Source of the DNA: Prinia subflava
Taxonomy: Eukaryota; Chordata; Aves; Passeriformes; Cisticolidae
NCBI RefSeq assembly: GCF_021018805.1
Contig: NC_086254.1
Span: forward strand, 4,451,001-4,515,000
Direction: 5' to 3'
DNA: 64,000 bases
The position numbers and the translations under genes were made by a program. Numbering within the stretch: the first letter of the stretch is position 1; each line of letters starts with the position of its first letter. Shown piece after piece: positions 22,376 to 34,620 of this stretch. A model generated the notes under the pieces. The model was not told the DNA's origin and did not search any database. It worked only from the letters and a program-made list of their open reading frames with translations.

Positions 22376-25300
22376 AAAAAAGAAGTTAGCTTCCTCAAAG
22401 GAAACAGTTGCGAAGCAAACAAATGTGGTGCCAAGGCTTTCATGATGGCCCTGTCTCTATGGGAGGCTCAGATGCTGTGTAACTCTCTGTTTTGAGCTAA
22501 TTTAGAGCATTTCTTTTCAGGCTCCTGCGAGTCTTGTCCTCTCTGAACATGGGTGTTCCCATTCTCCAGTTTATTTTTCACATCTGTGCCGTCATCTGGA
22601 ACAGCCCAGTTCCCAGGGCAGGCTGGATGCAGAGCACTGGATTTGAGCAGGATGGTGTTCATCCCCAGAAAATGGTGATTGGAGATCACTCCAAAGCAAG
22701 GCACTGGCAAAGCTGCAGCTTTGGGGGTTTGGATGGTGGCTGTGGTCTCTGAAATGAGGCTGGAAGCTTTTAGAGTCTATTAAATGGGTATTTTTATTTG
22801 CATTTGCTGCTGTGATAAAGGCAGGGGCTGTTGATGTCTCCTCCTGCCTGAGGGCAGAGTGTTTGGTGCTGTAATTTTAGCTGTTCAGCATCTGCTCTGT
22901 TACACCCCTGCTCAAGAAGGGGACTCAGCACTAAACTTTCCAGGTCTGTCTGCAGTTGATCTGCTTCAGCCCTACTGGCATTTTTGATGGGAATTTTACG
23001 ACTTCTTTCTTGCAAGTTTGGTACACATTTTGTTTTCTTTGGAGCCAGTATTGGCTCCTTGTGCCTTTCTTTTGGAAGCTCCAGTGATCAATGCCTTTGG
23101 TTGTGGGAACTCTTGCAGAGAAGAGTTCTGTCATCATTTATGGGGGTACGGGAAAAACAGATGAAGAAGTGTAATATATGCCAAATATTATCCTCAGAAC
23201 TGCTCTTATCTGATATCTACAGCTGTACTTGTTTAATGTTAATATTATTTTGCTTAGCTGGACCTTTCTGTAGAGAAGTTTTTGTTAAAAAGTGGAGTTC
23301 TCTTAAATCAGGCATCTCTGTTCAGCAACCAGAATTATCTGTGTTGATATCTGTGTGTGATTCACTTTTACTGCACTGAGATTGGTTTTTAATACTCATG
23401 TGTTTTCTAAAGTCACATTCTGGTGGAAGCCATCAGCAGGGAAGGAGCTGTTGTGGTTTCAGGGCTTGGATGCTCTCCCCTGGTCAGCTGGATAAGATAC
23501 AACACCTTATTTTTAACCTGGCACTGCTCTGCCACCCAGATTGGCACCTTGGGTAGGTTCTTGAAAAAAATAGGAATTCTTGGGTAGCACAAGCCAGCAG
23601 GACAGATTCTCCATTTGTGTCATTGTCACATGAGATGTTTGTGCTGCCTTATGCTCAGCACCATCTGCTCCTGAGCCTGTTAAGTCATCCGAGCAATTAG
23701 TCCAAGGCTCATTCATCAGCCATGGACTGTTTGTGCTTATTTTTGGGTCTCCTTCATCACAGTGCCTGGACCTAATGAAGGGAGCATGGTGCAGATGCCA
23801 AGGCAGGTAAATGAAGTCAGTAAAAGTTCTCCTATCCCCCCCCAGTAACTTCTGTAACTTTTGTAACCCAACAAGCTGATTTTGGAGACAGAGCACTTGG
23901 CCTTTTAAGGGAAATCTGTTGTTCAGTCTGGTAATTCAGACTAACACTTAATCTTTAACTCCTGCATCACTGTTGGGACCCAAGGCAAGGCATCCATTCC
24001 TTTTGCAAAAGAATTGTAATCCAAGCCCTGACCATTCAGGATAGTGAAGATAAAACAGGAGCTTTTAAAACACTCACTGCATGAAGCCAACAGTTACAAC
24101 AGCATTTTTAATAGGTGTAAAAGTGCCTAAAAATATTACCTGCCTACACAAATAAGTTTAAATCCGAGTAAGGAGTAGAGTCCCTTAAACACATCAGCCT
24201 AAGAGTCAAAAACTTTTTTTATTTAAAGTGAAAAGCTTAAATAATTTCCCCAGAAAGCCAGTTTGTAACTTAAGCCTTCCCAGGGAATGATCCAACGTCC
24301 AGTCTAATCGTTTTATGGGACTATTTAATCTACTGTTTAACAAACAAAAATACTTGCAGTACCATAGCAACTACTGCAGATTGGTGCCCCTGGGACAGAG
24401 ATCAGCTTCCTGATCCAAGGCAAACCTGCCTGCTCTATATTCTAAGATATACTTTAGGGCAACCTTGTGGAATCATAAGGAAGACTTTCAAATGCAGGCT
24501 AAAATGGACCCATTTTTTGGATGTGGATGTTTCATTCACTGGCCCAAAGATGCATAAATATGCTCCTTGCTTTGGGATAAATGCACAGCCATATTCTGCA
24601 AGGCTTCAAGGCCATGAAGGTTTCCAGCCCTTTTCCTCAATGTAGGGGTATTATAGCTAGAAATGACTTTATTACTTGTGCATAAAACCTGTGTGTGTTG
24701 AGTTTCAGAGGAATGCCCAGCTAATGGTTTTATACTTAAGGTAATAAAGAACCTTTCCTACTCTGACTGTGGCTGGAAAGCTTTAGGAAACTTTGCAGAA
24801 GCATTAGTTTTGATAAAGGGCTGAGCTGTGGGTCTACATCCCAATACTTCTGATTCCCTTCCTCTCTTCTGGATGTTTATTCCACAATTTCACTGCTGCT
24901 ACTGAGAGTTTTCTGTCCCAGCCTTTCACATGCTTTGCTCTGGTGCTGTTGGAAGTGCAGCATATTGAGGAAACTACCCTGGACCCTGGCACAGCTCAAA
25001 AATGCAAATTAATTGTGATCTTATTGCAATCAGCTACATTTGTGTTCCCTGATGAACATGCCCTGGACCTATGGCTGTCCTGGCACAAAGCAACTGGGTT
25101 TTATTTTGGGCAGAATGGATTTATCCTGAGGCTAGAAATAGCTCCAGATCTCCTGGTGGGCTCTGTGGCTGCCTGGGAAGGGTGGGCAGGGATCAAGCCC
25201 CAATCCCTCTTTTCTGCTTTTCTTTTCTCCTGTTATTCTGTGGACTTTCATTTCTGCTCTCCCCTCTTCTGTATTAACAGCATCAACAAGAGCTTTTAGT

Positions 25301-25716
25301 ATGTCTGCCCAAGTGAAATAATTTATCATATATATATGTGTGCAAAGTTTGAGAACCTTTCTGGTTCAAGAGCATAAATAAAACGTTGAGCTACCACGAT
25401 CCTAAAGCAAATTACTGTACTTCATCTAAAAAGACTCCTTCCATATTGCAGGATCTCTGGGCACTCTGTGTAAAATGATACCCTGCTAAGAAATAGAACT
25501 TATTAATGAAAGTTTTGACAGAGAAGATTTCACTTTGAAAATAATGTTCCCCAAAGCTTTTATAATAATTGGGTTTGAAACAAGGCTGTGCAGACTCAAT
25601 AATTTCCAGCCTGAGTGATCAGATATAACTTTCTTCTATGGTTTCTCTTTTCCCCTTTTTCCTTAAAATCTTTCCTCACAACTGGATCTGCCATAGATTT
25701 AATACTGGAAACCCCC
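22376..25716. other. Non-coding stretch including a 1-kb ORF-free AT-rich interval
   Basis: Between 23897 and 24942 no ORF of 60 codons exists in any frame, and the sequence is AT-rich with short motif-like blocks (for example around 24040-24390). It could be a regulatory segment or simply AT-rich intergenic DNA. ORFs elsewhere in the block are unrecognised. Confidence 0.45.
24359..24371. promoter_or_regulatory. X-box-like motif (RFX family)
   Basis: GTACCATAGCAAC matches the two-half-site X-box pattern bound by RFX factors (GTNRCC, short spacer, RGYAAC) at nearly all positions. It lies inside an AT-rich, ORF-free interval. A motif this short is expected by chance several times per genome megabase, so this is only a candidate. 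Confidence 0.25.
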
Positions 25717-25853
25717 AATAAAGTACAACAAAGGAAAAAAAACCCACCACACAAAAAACCACAAAAAACCAAAACCAACCAAACCAAACCAAAGCACACA
25801 CACAAAACAAACAAACAAACAAAACCCCACCAAAACAAACACAAGGAAAGAGC
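25717..25853 (+). repeat. A/C-rich low-complexity tract preceded by AATAAA
   Basis: From about 25735 to 25853 the plus strand is almost only A and C, with interleaved AAAACC, CACACA and AAAC repeats. An AATAAA lies at 25717-25722, about a dozen bases before the tract. That arrangement could be a decayed poly(A) tail of a retrocopy, or simply a microsatellite-like tract. ORFs across it on both strands (102 codons plus, 91 and 81 codons minus) are composition artefacts. Confidence 0.8.
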
Positions 25854-26930
25854 AGGAGGATGCATCCTCAAGCTTTCTTGGACTTCTCCTTTTCAAATTA
25901 TCCTTGGTCTTGCAGCAATTTAAAATCAAAATTGTGCTTTCCATTGCAAGCCCAGTAACCTGAGATCATGGCCTTTCTCAGTGAGCTCTTTCTTCCCCTT
26001 CTGTCCAAACTGTGCCTTTGTTCTGCATGTAATTCATTAATACCTGAATCATATCAGTGCTCTGCCTTGCCACTTTAATTACTGTAACTTATTCTTAAAA
26101 TCTTTAGTTGCTTACTTTAGGACTGTGCCTGTTTGTTGTACTGAGAGCTGTATCTGGATTATTTACTCAGAGCTGTGAGTTGATATTTTCCTGTTTGTCC
26201 CTTGGGACACGATGGGAAAGGTTGCTTTGAGTGATATCCTGGGGGCTTTCAGGGGACAGCAGGGCCCATCCACCTCCTGCCACAGCAGAACTGCAGGGGG
26301 AGCCTGCAAGGCACCAAGGAAATCTTAAAGCAGTGGAGATCTGGGTGAGATCCCCTGGCCTTGGATTAGGGACTGTGTCTGTGACAGGACAGTTGTTGTA
26401 CCAGGCGTGTAGCAATTCACCTAACTGAGGTTAAATTTACTGGCGGAGATCACAATTTGATTTTTTCTTATGCATTAATTGGAAATAACCGTTCTTGTGC
26501 ACGCTGATTGAGGGGATGGGGCTGTTCACTTAGAGATTCTAGAGGAAATACTCTTAGAAATCCAATGATTGGTACAGGTTACTTTGCCAGTTTATTTCTC
26601 CAAATCAGCTTATGGTCATTAAAAGGGAGAAGGAGCTGTGTGTCCCCTCCCAAATGTAGATGATATCCACATGCAGATATTTAACTCAAAATTGCTTTGA
26701 TAGTCTGGTACTTTAACGAGTGCAAATCCCACACAGAAATGCTTATTTTGGGTTGCATTAGGAGTAGGGATGGCTCTGTGCTCTGCTCTTGCAGGCTGAT
26801 GGGTGTCAGGACATCAGTTGAGCAGGCTGCTGCCATCCTGTGCCCTCTCTGCATATTGTGACACAAAGGACAATCTGTTGGCTGAGAAAACCCGAGTGTG
26901 CTGGGAAATGCTTCACCTGGCTTAGGTGAA
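25854..26930. other. Non-coding stretch, nothing specific seen
   Basis: Only ORFs below 90 codons occur, none recognisable. Composition is ordinary and I see no repeats beyond the adjacent A/C tract and CR1 end. Confidence 0.55.
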
Positions 26931-27040
26931 TCATTGAATCCCACAATGGTTTGGGTTGGAGGGGGCCTTAAAGCTCATCTTGTTCCACACCCTGCCATGG
27001 GCAGGGACACCTTCCACTAGCCCAGGTTGCCTCAGGTCCC
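26931..27040 (-). mobile_element. CR1 LINE, 3' end fragment (minus strand)
   Basis: TCATTGAATCCCACAATGG, GGTTTGGGTTGGAGGGGGCC, TTAAAGCTCATCTTGTTCCA, CCTGCCATGGGCAGGGACAC and CTTCCACTAGCCCAGGTTGC appear in the order of the reverse complement of the avian CR1 3' end. The element is therefore inserted on the minus strand and truncated at its 5' side near 27040. Substitutions are relatively few, so this is one of the younger CR1 pieces in the window. Confidence 0.93.
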
Positions 27041-29837
27041 TCTAAACACTCTCTTTTCTCATTTCCCATCCAGCTTTCAGTCAGTTCTTGGCCAGAATTG
27101 TGATGGGGGCATGCACAGAGCCTGCATCCTCACAGTCTGCACACCTGCTTTAAATTCTGGCGAGCACCAGCGTTTTTAGAGATAATCCCAGCACTGACAG
27201 AGCTGGATGCTGCCCTGCTGGACAGGTGCCCGTGGGATTTGGCAGTGACATCTGGAGAAAAGCTGAGTCTTGTGCCCTTGCAGCACCATGAGGAAAAAGC
27301 TCTGCAGGGCTGCTGGTGCAGTGATGCAGTTTGTGCTTTCCAGGTGAGTCAGTTGTGGATACACTGAAGGCCATCTCGTTTTTAAAATGGTTTGCTGGCA
27401 TAATCCCTTGATATTGGGATTTATGCTATACCTTGATATGGAGTAGCATTATCTTAATTGTTCTTGGCGTGGTGCAGGACAGATCCAGCATTTCAGGCTT
27501 TGGGTGGGAGGAGTGAGAGCCTCTGGGAAGCACCAGGGGTGTTTTTCTGTTTGGCTGCTTGATTAAATTGCTGGGAGTTCAGCTGCCTGAGCAGCCGAGT
27601 TTTAGTGCATGATTTGTGTTTTGAGGGTCGTCAGGAGGTCTAGATCCTTGAACCAGCATGCTTTTTGCTTTTTTCATCTTAATTTTGTATGACTAAAACT
27701 AAATTACGGTGACAATTTCTGGAATTTTATCACTCTCAAAGCTTCTCCAGTTCCTGGGGCTGCTTAGATCCCAGGCAGTCAGGTGAGGAACATCTGTCCA
27801 TCATATAACATCTGTCTATGAGTAAGAGAAATGAAGAAGCTTTATTATTGATCTGCCAAAATTATTGGTCTTAGAGTTGGGAATGGAAACTGAGACCTTT
27901 GTTTGTGCTCCTCAGACCACCCTTCCAACCACACATTTCAGTGCTTAGGCTCCTCTCAAACCCGTGCAATTCCTGATCTGTGCTGCTCGTGCTATCAGGC
28001 ATCTCCATTAAATTTATTATCCTGCAAAAGATCTAAGCTTTTGCATAGTTATACCCTGGCTGTGTTCCTTTGTGAATTATTTACGGTGGTATTTTTGGTC
28101 CTCAGACATCCAGTTTTGGCTAAAACTCTTCTGCCTCCAGTTTCCTGCCATTTATCCTTCATGCTTGAAGCCAAAGATTTTAGATTGTATGATTACTCCA
28201 TTTCAGGTGTTGTTGTTCACCTCTGCCTTAAAAGGAGCAGCTTTATCCAGCAGATTTTACTGAAGCTCTAGGTAGCAGATGAATATTTTTTTCCTTCTTA
28301 AAAGGGATGGTGTCAGAAGCTTTGTATTGAAAACAAGGAATTAGAAGTCTCTGCTTTTAATAAGCCAAGGTTATTTTGTAACATAGGGAGGGGTCTTGGT
28401 TTTTAACAATTGTGTTTTGGCCATTGACTTTGTTTGCTGCCATTTGAGTTTCTCAGCTGGACAATGAAAAATATTCCTATTTTAGCCAGATCTTACAGTG
28501 AGCACTGCTTTTCACATCCATCAAGAGAAGTTACGTGTGGGAAGGCTGCAAGGGATCAGATATTTTCTTTTTTATGTTGTTGCCTTTTCACTTGTCATGC
28601 TCCAGGACAGTCCTGTGATCTTTGCTTTGTCAAACAAATATTGCTGATTTTTTAAAACCCAGCAAAATATGTTACCAGGAGTTACAACTTTGGAACTTCA
28701 GAACAACAGTAAAAGCTCACCTGTGGGAACCTTATGATAGAAGACAGACTTTACTATCTTCCCTCTAATTACACCAGTGACTGCAAAGGTGCTGGAGACA
28801 TAAAATATTAATGTATTGCCTGTAGTGGCTTTATAGCCAATGTAACTACAGAAGATAACCTGGTTTCTTACTGAAGGTGAAGAGGGACAGAATTAACTCT
28901 TCTGATACCTGAGAGAGGCTTTGTGAGTGTGAAAACTGGTCCTGGCTAATGGAGATCTTCTCAGTATTTTTCACTAAATGCAGATGTTATGTAGGCAGGA
29001 TAAGAGTAAGTGGGTGATAATGTTTCAGTAAGAAAAAAGGATTTACTCTGAAGGGTCTGTGGCAGAAGGGCAGCAGCAGAAGATATCTGTGTGTATGTGC
29101 CTGTGTGTCCCTTCACTCTTGCCCAATCCCATAGAAATTAAACCTATTTAATCTTCCCAGCTCCATTTTACAAGCTGTGCACAGGCTCACATATTAACTC
29201 TAGTTTGCCTGAGCTGTAACAGCATTAGAGATGATGGATGGACTGCTGTGCATGTCCCTGTTCATTCCACAGACATGGGAACATCCTTCCTGCAGGCAGG
29301 TTCTCATTTCTCTTGCTGCTTCCTCCATTGCTGCCTGGTTGACAAGAAGATCTTTGCTCTGTAGGAGTTCATCTGCTCCTGTGTTTGTTCTGCACCTGGA
29401 GTGAAGATACTGATTTGTGGCACTGTGTAATCCCATCCACAGCAACCCACGGGGACAGCTTGAGCAGGGTGGGGATGCTCCAGCTGGGGAGGACACAGAA
29501 GGGGGAGGATCTTCAAAAACTGGAGAATCCTCTCCTGCAAACACCCTACAAAACAGAAACGTCAGGACAGCCCCACAGCATCAGTCCTGTGGGTTTGAGT
29601 CCTGGGATTTTCTTCAGCAGTGCCTACAGTGATAGTAAAGGGTCTGTTTTGGGGAAGCTGTTGATAACCCCTAAATGCCCAGTGTGGTTTAGAGTTTCTT
29701 TTTGAAGCATAGCTTTGCCTTGAACTATCTTTTTGGGGATAGCTCTTCTCCCCCTCCCCACCTGCTTATCTCCTATCTCTTTCGTGTTAAACCATAGGGC
29801 TTGGTTAAAATAACTGTGGAGTTTTTAGGGGAGCCAG

Positions 29838-29857
29838 AACAACAACAACAACAACAA
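29838..29857. repeat. (AAC)n microsatellite
   Basis: Six consecutive AAC/ACA trinucleotides are followed by a short A run. The array is short and probably only weakly polymorphic. Confidence 0.9.
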
Positions 29858-30351
29858 AAATCTTTTCAGTGAAGTGGCTACAGGTCCTTGATTGCTTCCA
29901 TCCCATTTTCTCTTGGGGCTGTTATTTTTGCTTTCTTGGGTTAGATGCTTTTATGGATATTAGCATCCCCTTTCATCTTGGAGACTTGAATATTTTGGTA
30001 CCAAATAGTGCTAAACTTGCCTTCATATGAGAAGAAATTTTGCTGGGCCAACGACCAAGGAAATCTGGCTCAGTTGCCTTTTGTAATATTTGCTGATTAA
30101 CTTCCAGTTTGCTTTATCTTCCACAGCTTTATTGCTGTTGGTGTCAGCAGCAAACTTGTTCATGGTTCAGTTTATACCAGTGATACACTCAAAAAAGGAA
30201 GGGGCTTTTTCAGCCCTGACCTGCAGTAATCCAGCTAACCAAGTGTGTGGGGAGAAGCTCAACCCTTAAAACGAGACACTCAAAACTTTCAAGGTCAGAG
30301 GAATGAAAACCATTGTGCATTTTTTGCTGCTTTAGCAGAAACAGCTCTGTG

Positions 30352-30363
30352 GACCTCTAGTGG
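30352..30363 (-). promoter_or_regulatory. CTCF-core-like motif
   Basis: GACCTCTAGTGG differs at one position from the reverse-complement CTCF core (GCCMYCTRSTGG). No flanking extended motif is clear, so this is a weak candidate for an insulator site. Confidence 0.25.
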
Positions 30364-33300
30364 TCTAAGGATCAGACTTTTAGCCACAGCTTTTATCTGG
30401 AATGTAGCTTTAACATATTTCAGAAGTTGTTCTAAGTTTGTAAACCTGGTCTCTGTATGTTGAACTGCTTCACTGAAGAAATGCTGGGTTCTTCAGCACT
30501 TCAATGTCAAAAACTGAGCAACATTTGAAAATCTAGCTAAAAAACCCTTGCCCAGCAAAAGGGGGAAAATAGTCCAACAAGTCAAAGGAAAATGCAGACA
30601 TAAAGAAAGAACCTAAGGTCAGATTTCACCCCAAGTTTAGGGCCTGTGTTCTCAAAAAAAATCACGCAACATTTCTCTCAGACTTGGACTTCATAGAACA
30701 TTTTTTTCTCTGAAAAATATCCTACCAAGAGAAATGTTTTTCCTCCAGCAAGATGTGTGTGTGTGTAATGCAGAACGTGGCATCCTTTACATCCCCAGCA
30801 CTCCTGTGTTTTCCCAGGACATCAAGAACCAGTTCAGTGACAGGCTGGGGCTGTCACCCAGAACACACGAGGGAAGTGGGCTCTGAAACCATACAGCGTG
30901 AAAAAAGGGGAGAGTTTCTCAAATTCTCCATTTTAATAATGTGAGTGGATCAAAATCATTGCTTGGAGTGTTGATTTCAGTTGTCAAACAGATGTTTCTC
31001 TCTGCTAGGAGGCAGTTTTTGAGCCCAGCCCTGGTGTGCAGGATGCAGAGGCTGCACATCCCACCTGGCCCCTGCTCTGATACAGACCTGATGCTGTGGA
31101 GACTCCAGGGAAGAGGGGAACCAACCCCAGTTTATGGTGCACTGTCCCACACAGTTCATAAAACAGTGCTATTTTCTTTAAATTCCAAGTTAGTCCTCAC
31201 AAAAGAGCACTGCATGACCACTCAGTTGTATGTGTTCTTCCCTGCATTTGGTTGTCTGCTTCTCTAAAACCAGATTTTATTGCAGCAGTGACTACAGAAT
31301 ACTCAGAACATCAGAAGTTAGATACCTGAAAGGACAATTCTAGGTTTTTTTATATGAGATTAGGCTGTGACAATCCCCACAACAAACTGGAAGAAGAAAA
31401 ATTCAGGTCATCCTGTGCTTATCCAGCTGCAGCAGATAAAGAAAATGTAGTAGGAAGACAGACTGGCTGCCCCATCCCTAATATACAGTCATGGCAGAGG
31501 AGAGGACTGTGAAACTGGCTGAGACAATACTTTCATTTGGGAGTGTGTTCACAGCAGTTGCTGTAATTTTTCATGGATCTGATCATGAATTTTCCAGCAG
31601 TTCTTTAAAATGAAGCTGCTGGTGGAAATAAAGGTGCAAGTTGTTCAGTGTCAAGCGATGCTTCAGAGGATTTGGAAGCAGCACTTGTATTCAGGTTGCC
31701 AGTGTTGTTTCTTACAGGTACCAGGTCCCTTCACAGGAAATCTTATTTAAATGGAAACGGGCTAGCAAGGCTAAAGGCACAGCATCAGGATTTCTTGCAC
31801 CTTTATCAACATCGTAAAAGTGTCTGTGGGTGGTTTTTTTTTTCCTTCCTAATTTCAAATTTTCTGCTGGCATAGGTTACTTTTTAAAATCCCTTGGAGT
31901 TGATGGGAGGTGTTTGAAACACAGATGATGGACCAGCCTGCCTGGTGTCCGTGGCTTGACTGTGTGTGCAGTTCTTACCTTGCAGAGCTCCTTGGGCTCA
32001 GCTCCTGGGATGAGGGAATGAAGCAAAGTGATGCTGCCTGAGGAGCATTTCAAGCAATCTGTGTGCACAGAGCCCCAGATTTCAGATTTCTCTAATGTTT
32101 ATTGCCATTTGTCTTGCTCTTGCTTTGCCATCAGAAGAGTTCACCCTCAGCTTTAGAGGTACTGGCTTGGTTCTTTTCACCCTGAAGTGGCTGAGTTCTC
32201 TGTGTAGCCGTGGCCACTGCTTTTGGAGATGGAATTTGGACCATGGCCCATTTCTGCTGACTAATTCAGTGTTTGTGATGTGAGCAGGCCATGATTAGTA
32301 GGTGAGAGACTGATGTTGGCACGCAGAAGATGAGAGAAGGCAGGGGAAGGATAGGATGCCACTCAGCAATGTCTGAAATGGAAGACAAAGATCTGGTGTG
32401 CAAGTTGGGGTCCCTTCCAGCAGGAAAGTGGGCCCTTGTCTTGTGGGACAATGTTAGGGCACAGAGCCATCCTACATGCACAGAGCTTAACAAATGAGCT
32501 CATTCCTACTGAAACTCTAGCACTCTGAGCATATTACTACTATGGATTAATGCAATTTATTTCTGTCACTGACTGATTCATAGGGTGTTCTCCTGCAATT
32601 TGCAAAAGCAGCTCGTGAATCATTTAAGTAGGAATTATAAAATTAAATGCTTCTTTCCTCTTCTGACGCTAGTCCTTGGAGCCAGGCTATCTGGGGGAGG
32701 TGTGAGGGAAGGGTGTGTGACTGTGCACAAAGAGTCATGTCAGCAGTTTCTCCTGTGCTTCTCTCAGATCAGAGCTTGGAGGACATCAGGATGTCAAGGA
32801 ACCCTCTTGCTCTGCTTCACATGCTCACGTTGGAGAGAGGGTTGGCTCTCACTGCACAGCTTTGCATGGGTTGGGTGGACCAAGTGCTACATCCATTTTA
32901 TGTGACCACCTCTGCTTTGTGCTTAAGACCCACTGACATTGCTCTCCTGGCAGATTCTGGGCTGCCTGCAGCCAAATTTCCCAGACAGGCACCAGCTTGG
33001 TACCGTGGGTGTCTGGTTTAGCAAATAACCCTGAGCAGAGCCACCTCCTTTGGCAGCCCATGGACAAAGGCTGTGGCCACCTCAGCCTGCCCAGAGCACC
33101 CAACCCAGCGATGGGCAGGTGTTATCTGCTGCTGCTGTGCCTCCCAGCACCCTGGGACTGCCATCACACTGTGCTGCTAAGATCAGGTAACTCTTCCTCC
33201 AGGAGCTGTTCTCCTTCCTTCACCTCTGGAGTCAATATTTTAGGAATTACTGGCTTATTCTTCCTTCCTGCCCCTCCATCCTATCTCCTCTTATGGGCCA

Positions 33301-33586
33301 GAGGTTGATTCTGCCTATGCCCCAAAGTACTTCAGTCACTTGACATTTTTCTCTTTGTTACCACCCTGACACTTTGGAGTGGGGTTCTGGGGCTGGGTTT
33401 GGGGATGTGCTGAGTATCTCCCACTCCTGCTGGGATCACCTCAACCCTAAAGGGCACTTCTTCAGTCTGTGGATTTAAAGAGCAATGAGTTGGATATTTA
33501 ACTGGATAAACGGAGTCCTAAAAGGATGGTACCTTCTAGCAAGTGAACCAGTGAACACTGCAAGCTGTGGGAGAGCCAGAACACTT

Positions 33587-33995
33587 CTACAATATAATGT
33601 CAAAAATAGTGTCCGAGATAATTTGAGAATTCAGAAACACTGAATCTTTTCTACCTATAGTGTACTTTTTCCAAAAGGGCTTAGCAAGTGAAAACATCAG
33701 GTGTTGTTTCATTAGAGGATTCCTCAATTTGCAAGGTTTTCTCTTTTGTTTTTCTTTAAATGACTCTGCTGTAGCTTTAAACCCTCGGAATATTGTAAAC
33801 ATATTGCAAGCATATGCTTTCCATGCAGAAAACCACAAAACAATAAACCTAATGTTGAAAACCACATTAAAACAAGGGAAAATCACTTCACTAATGTTTT
33901 GTTTCATACAATTTTTTAAGACTTGGAATGGAGTTGAGTCCATTCTCTTGGCTGCTAATCAAAGAGTCAGCATGCTTCACATAGGAAAAATGTAA
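33587..33995. other. AT-rich segment, open on both strands, with a 12-bp palindrome
   Basis: Two ORFs of 118 codons (minus, 33587-33943) and 111 codons (plus, 33660-33995) overlap almost completely. Neither resembles a known protein. The segment contains the perfect palindrome AAGCATATGCTT at 33808-33819, which includes a POU-like ATGC/GCAT core. Open frames on both strands in AT-rich DNA usually mean few stop-like words by chance or constraint on the nucleotide sequence itself. I lean to a non-coding element, not a gene. Confidence 0.35.
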
Positions 33996-34199
33996 ACTTT
34001 AGAGGGCCAAGGATTTTACTTTCAATGCCCCTTTCAGACAGTGGTTTTTATGGGTTAACAAATGTTAGCCAATGCTTCTCTGACAGAGACAATCAGTACT
34101 TGGGTATCTGAGAGTAGCTGGGTTCCCTTTGGGGGACCTGGAATCACTTAGTTCTTGTTAGCCCAGTGATTAGAGTTGTTGAGTTTTCAGTGTGTCACC

Positions 34200-34620
34200 A
34201 TTTTTGTAACCTGTTAAGGAAATAAACAATATTTACAAAGGGAAATAAATTAATGTGGATTCTTCAGTTAATTGCATTCATGTCTTCCTAAATCAAGATG
34301 CTTTATTTGGATTTGCTGGAGGGCTACAATTCCTGTCAAAGGCTGATTGATTTGGACTTTCTGAGCCTTCATCTGGATCTGATTCCCTCTTGTAAAGTCG
34401 ACTAACAACAGAAACATCTGATAAAAGGGCTTTTCACTTGGAGCCCTTTACAACTGTAATTGCAAATTATCAGCCTGAATTAAGATAGGGGAAAATTATT
34501 AGTAAAAAGGTACTTGGCTCAATAAGTTCCATACATTGTAATTTTAGCTAAGAGTCTTCTGGCTGCTTTCACATTACATCCCCTGGTTATTCACAAGCAT
34601 GCCTGTTGGTCTCAAACTCA
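34200..34620. promoter_or_regulatory. Candidate conserved non-coding element (AT-rich, homeodomain-like motifs)
   Basis: No ORF of 60 codons occurs here. The sequence is AT-rich without simple repeats and is dense in TAAT/ATTA homeodomain words. It includes the symmetric TAATTGCAAATTA at 34457-34469 (two inverted TAATT arms around GCA) and CTGATTGATTTGG near 34341. This composition is typical of vertebrate developmental enhancers. Conservation cannot be judged from one genome, so the call is an inference. Confidence 0.3.

Larger units (their letters stand above)
27041..33586. other. Non-coding stretch with short unrecognised ORFs
   Basis: ORFs reach 124 codons (plus, 32647-33021) without recognisable product. 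A short TG repeat lies near 30753-30767. The rest looks like ordinary unique sequence apart from the AAC microsatellite and CTCF-like motif listed separately. Confidence 0.5.

Noticed and set aside
24865..24930. Another old CR1 fragment, from TTATTCCACAATTTCACTG and the following text
   Set aside because: Only one short block resembles the CR1 attachment (GTTCCACAGGTT); neighbouring blocks do not follow in order.
30753..30767. Functional TG microsatellite
   Set aside because: Only about six TG units; too short to be notable.
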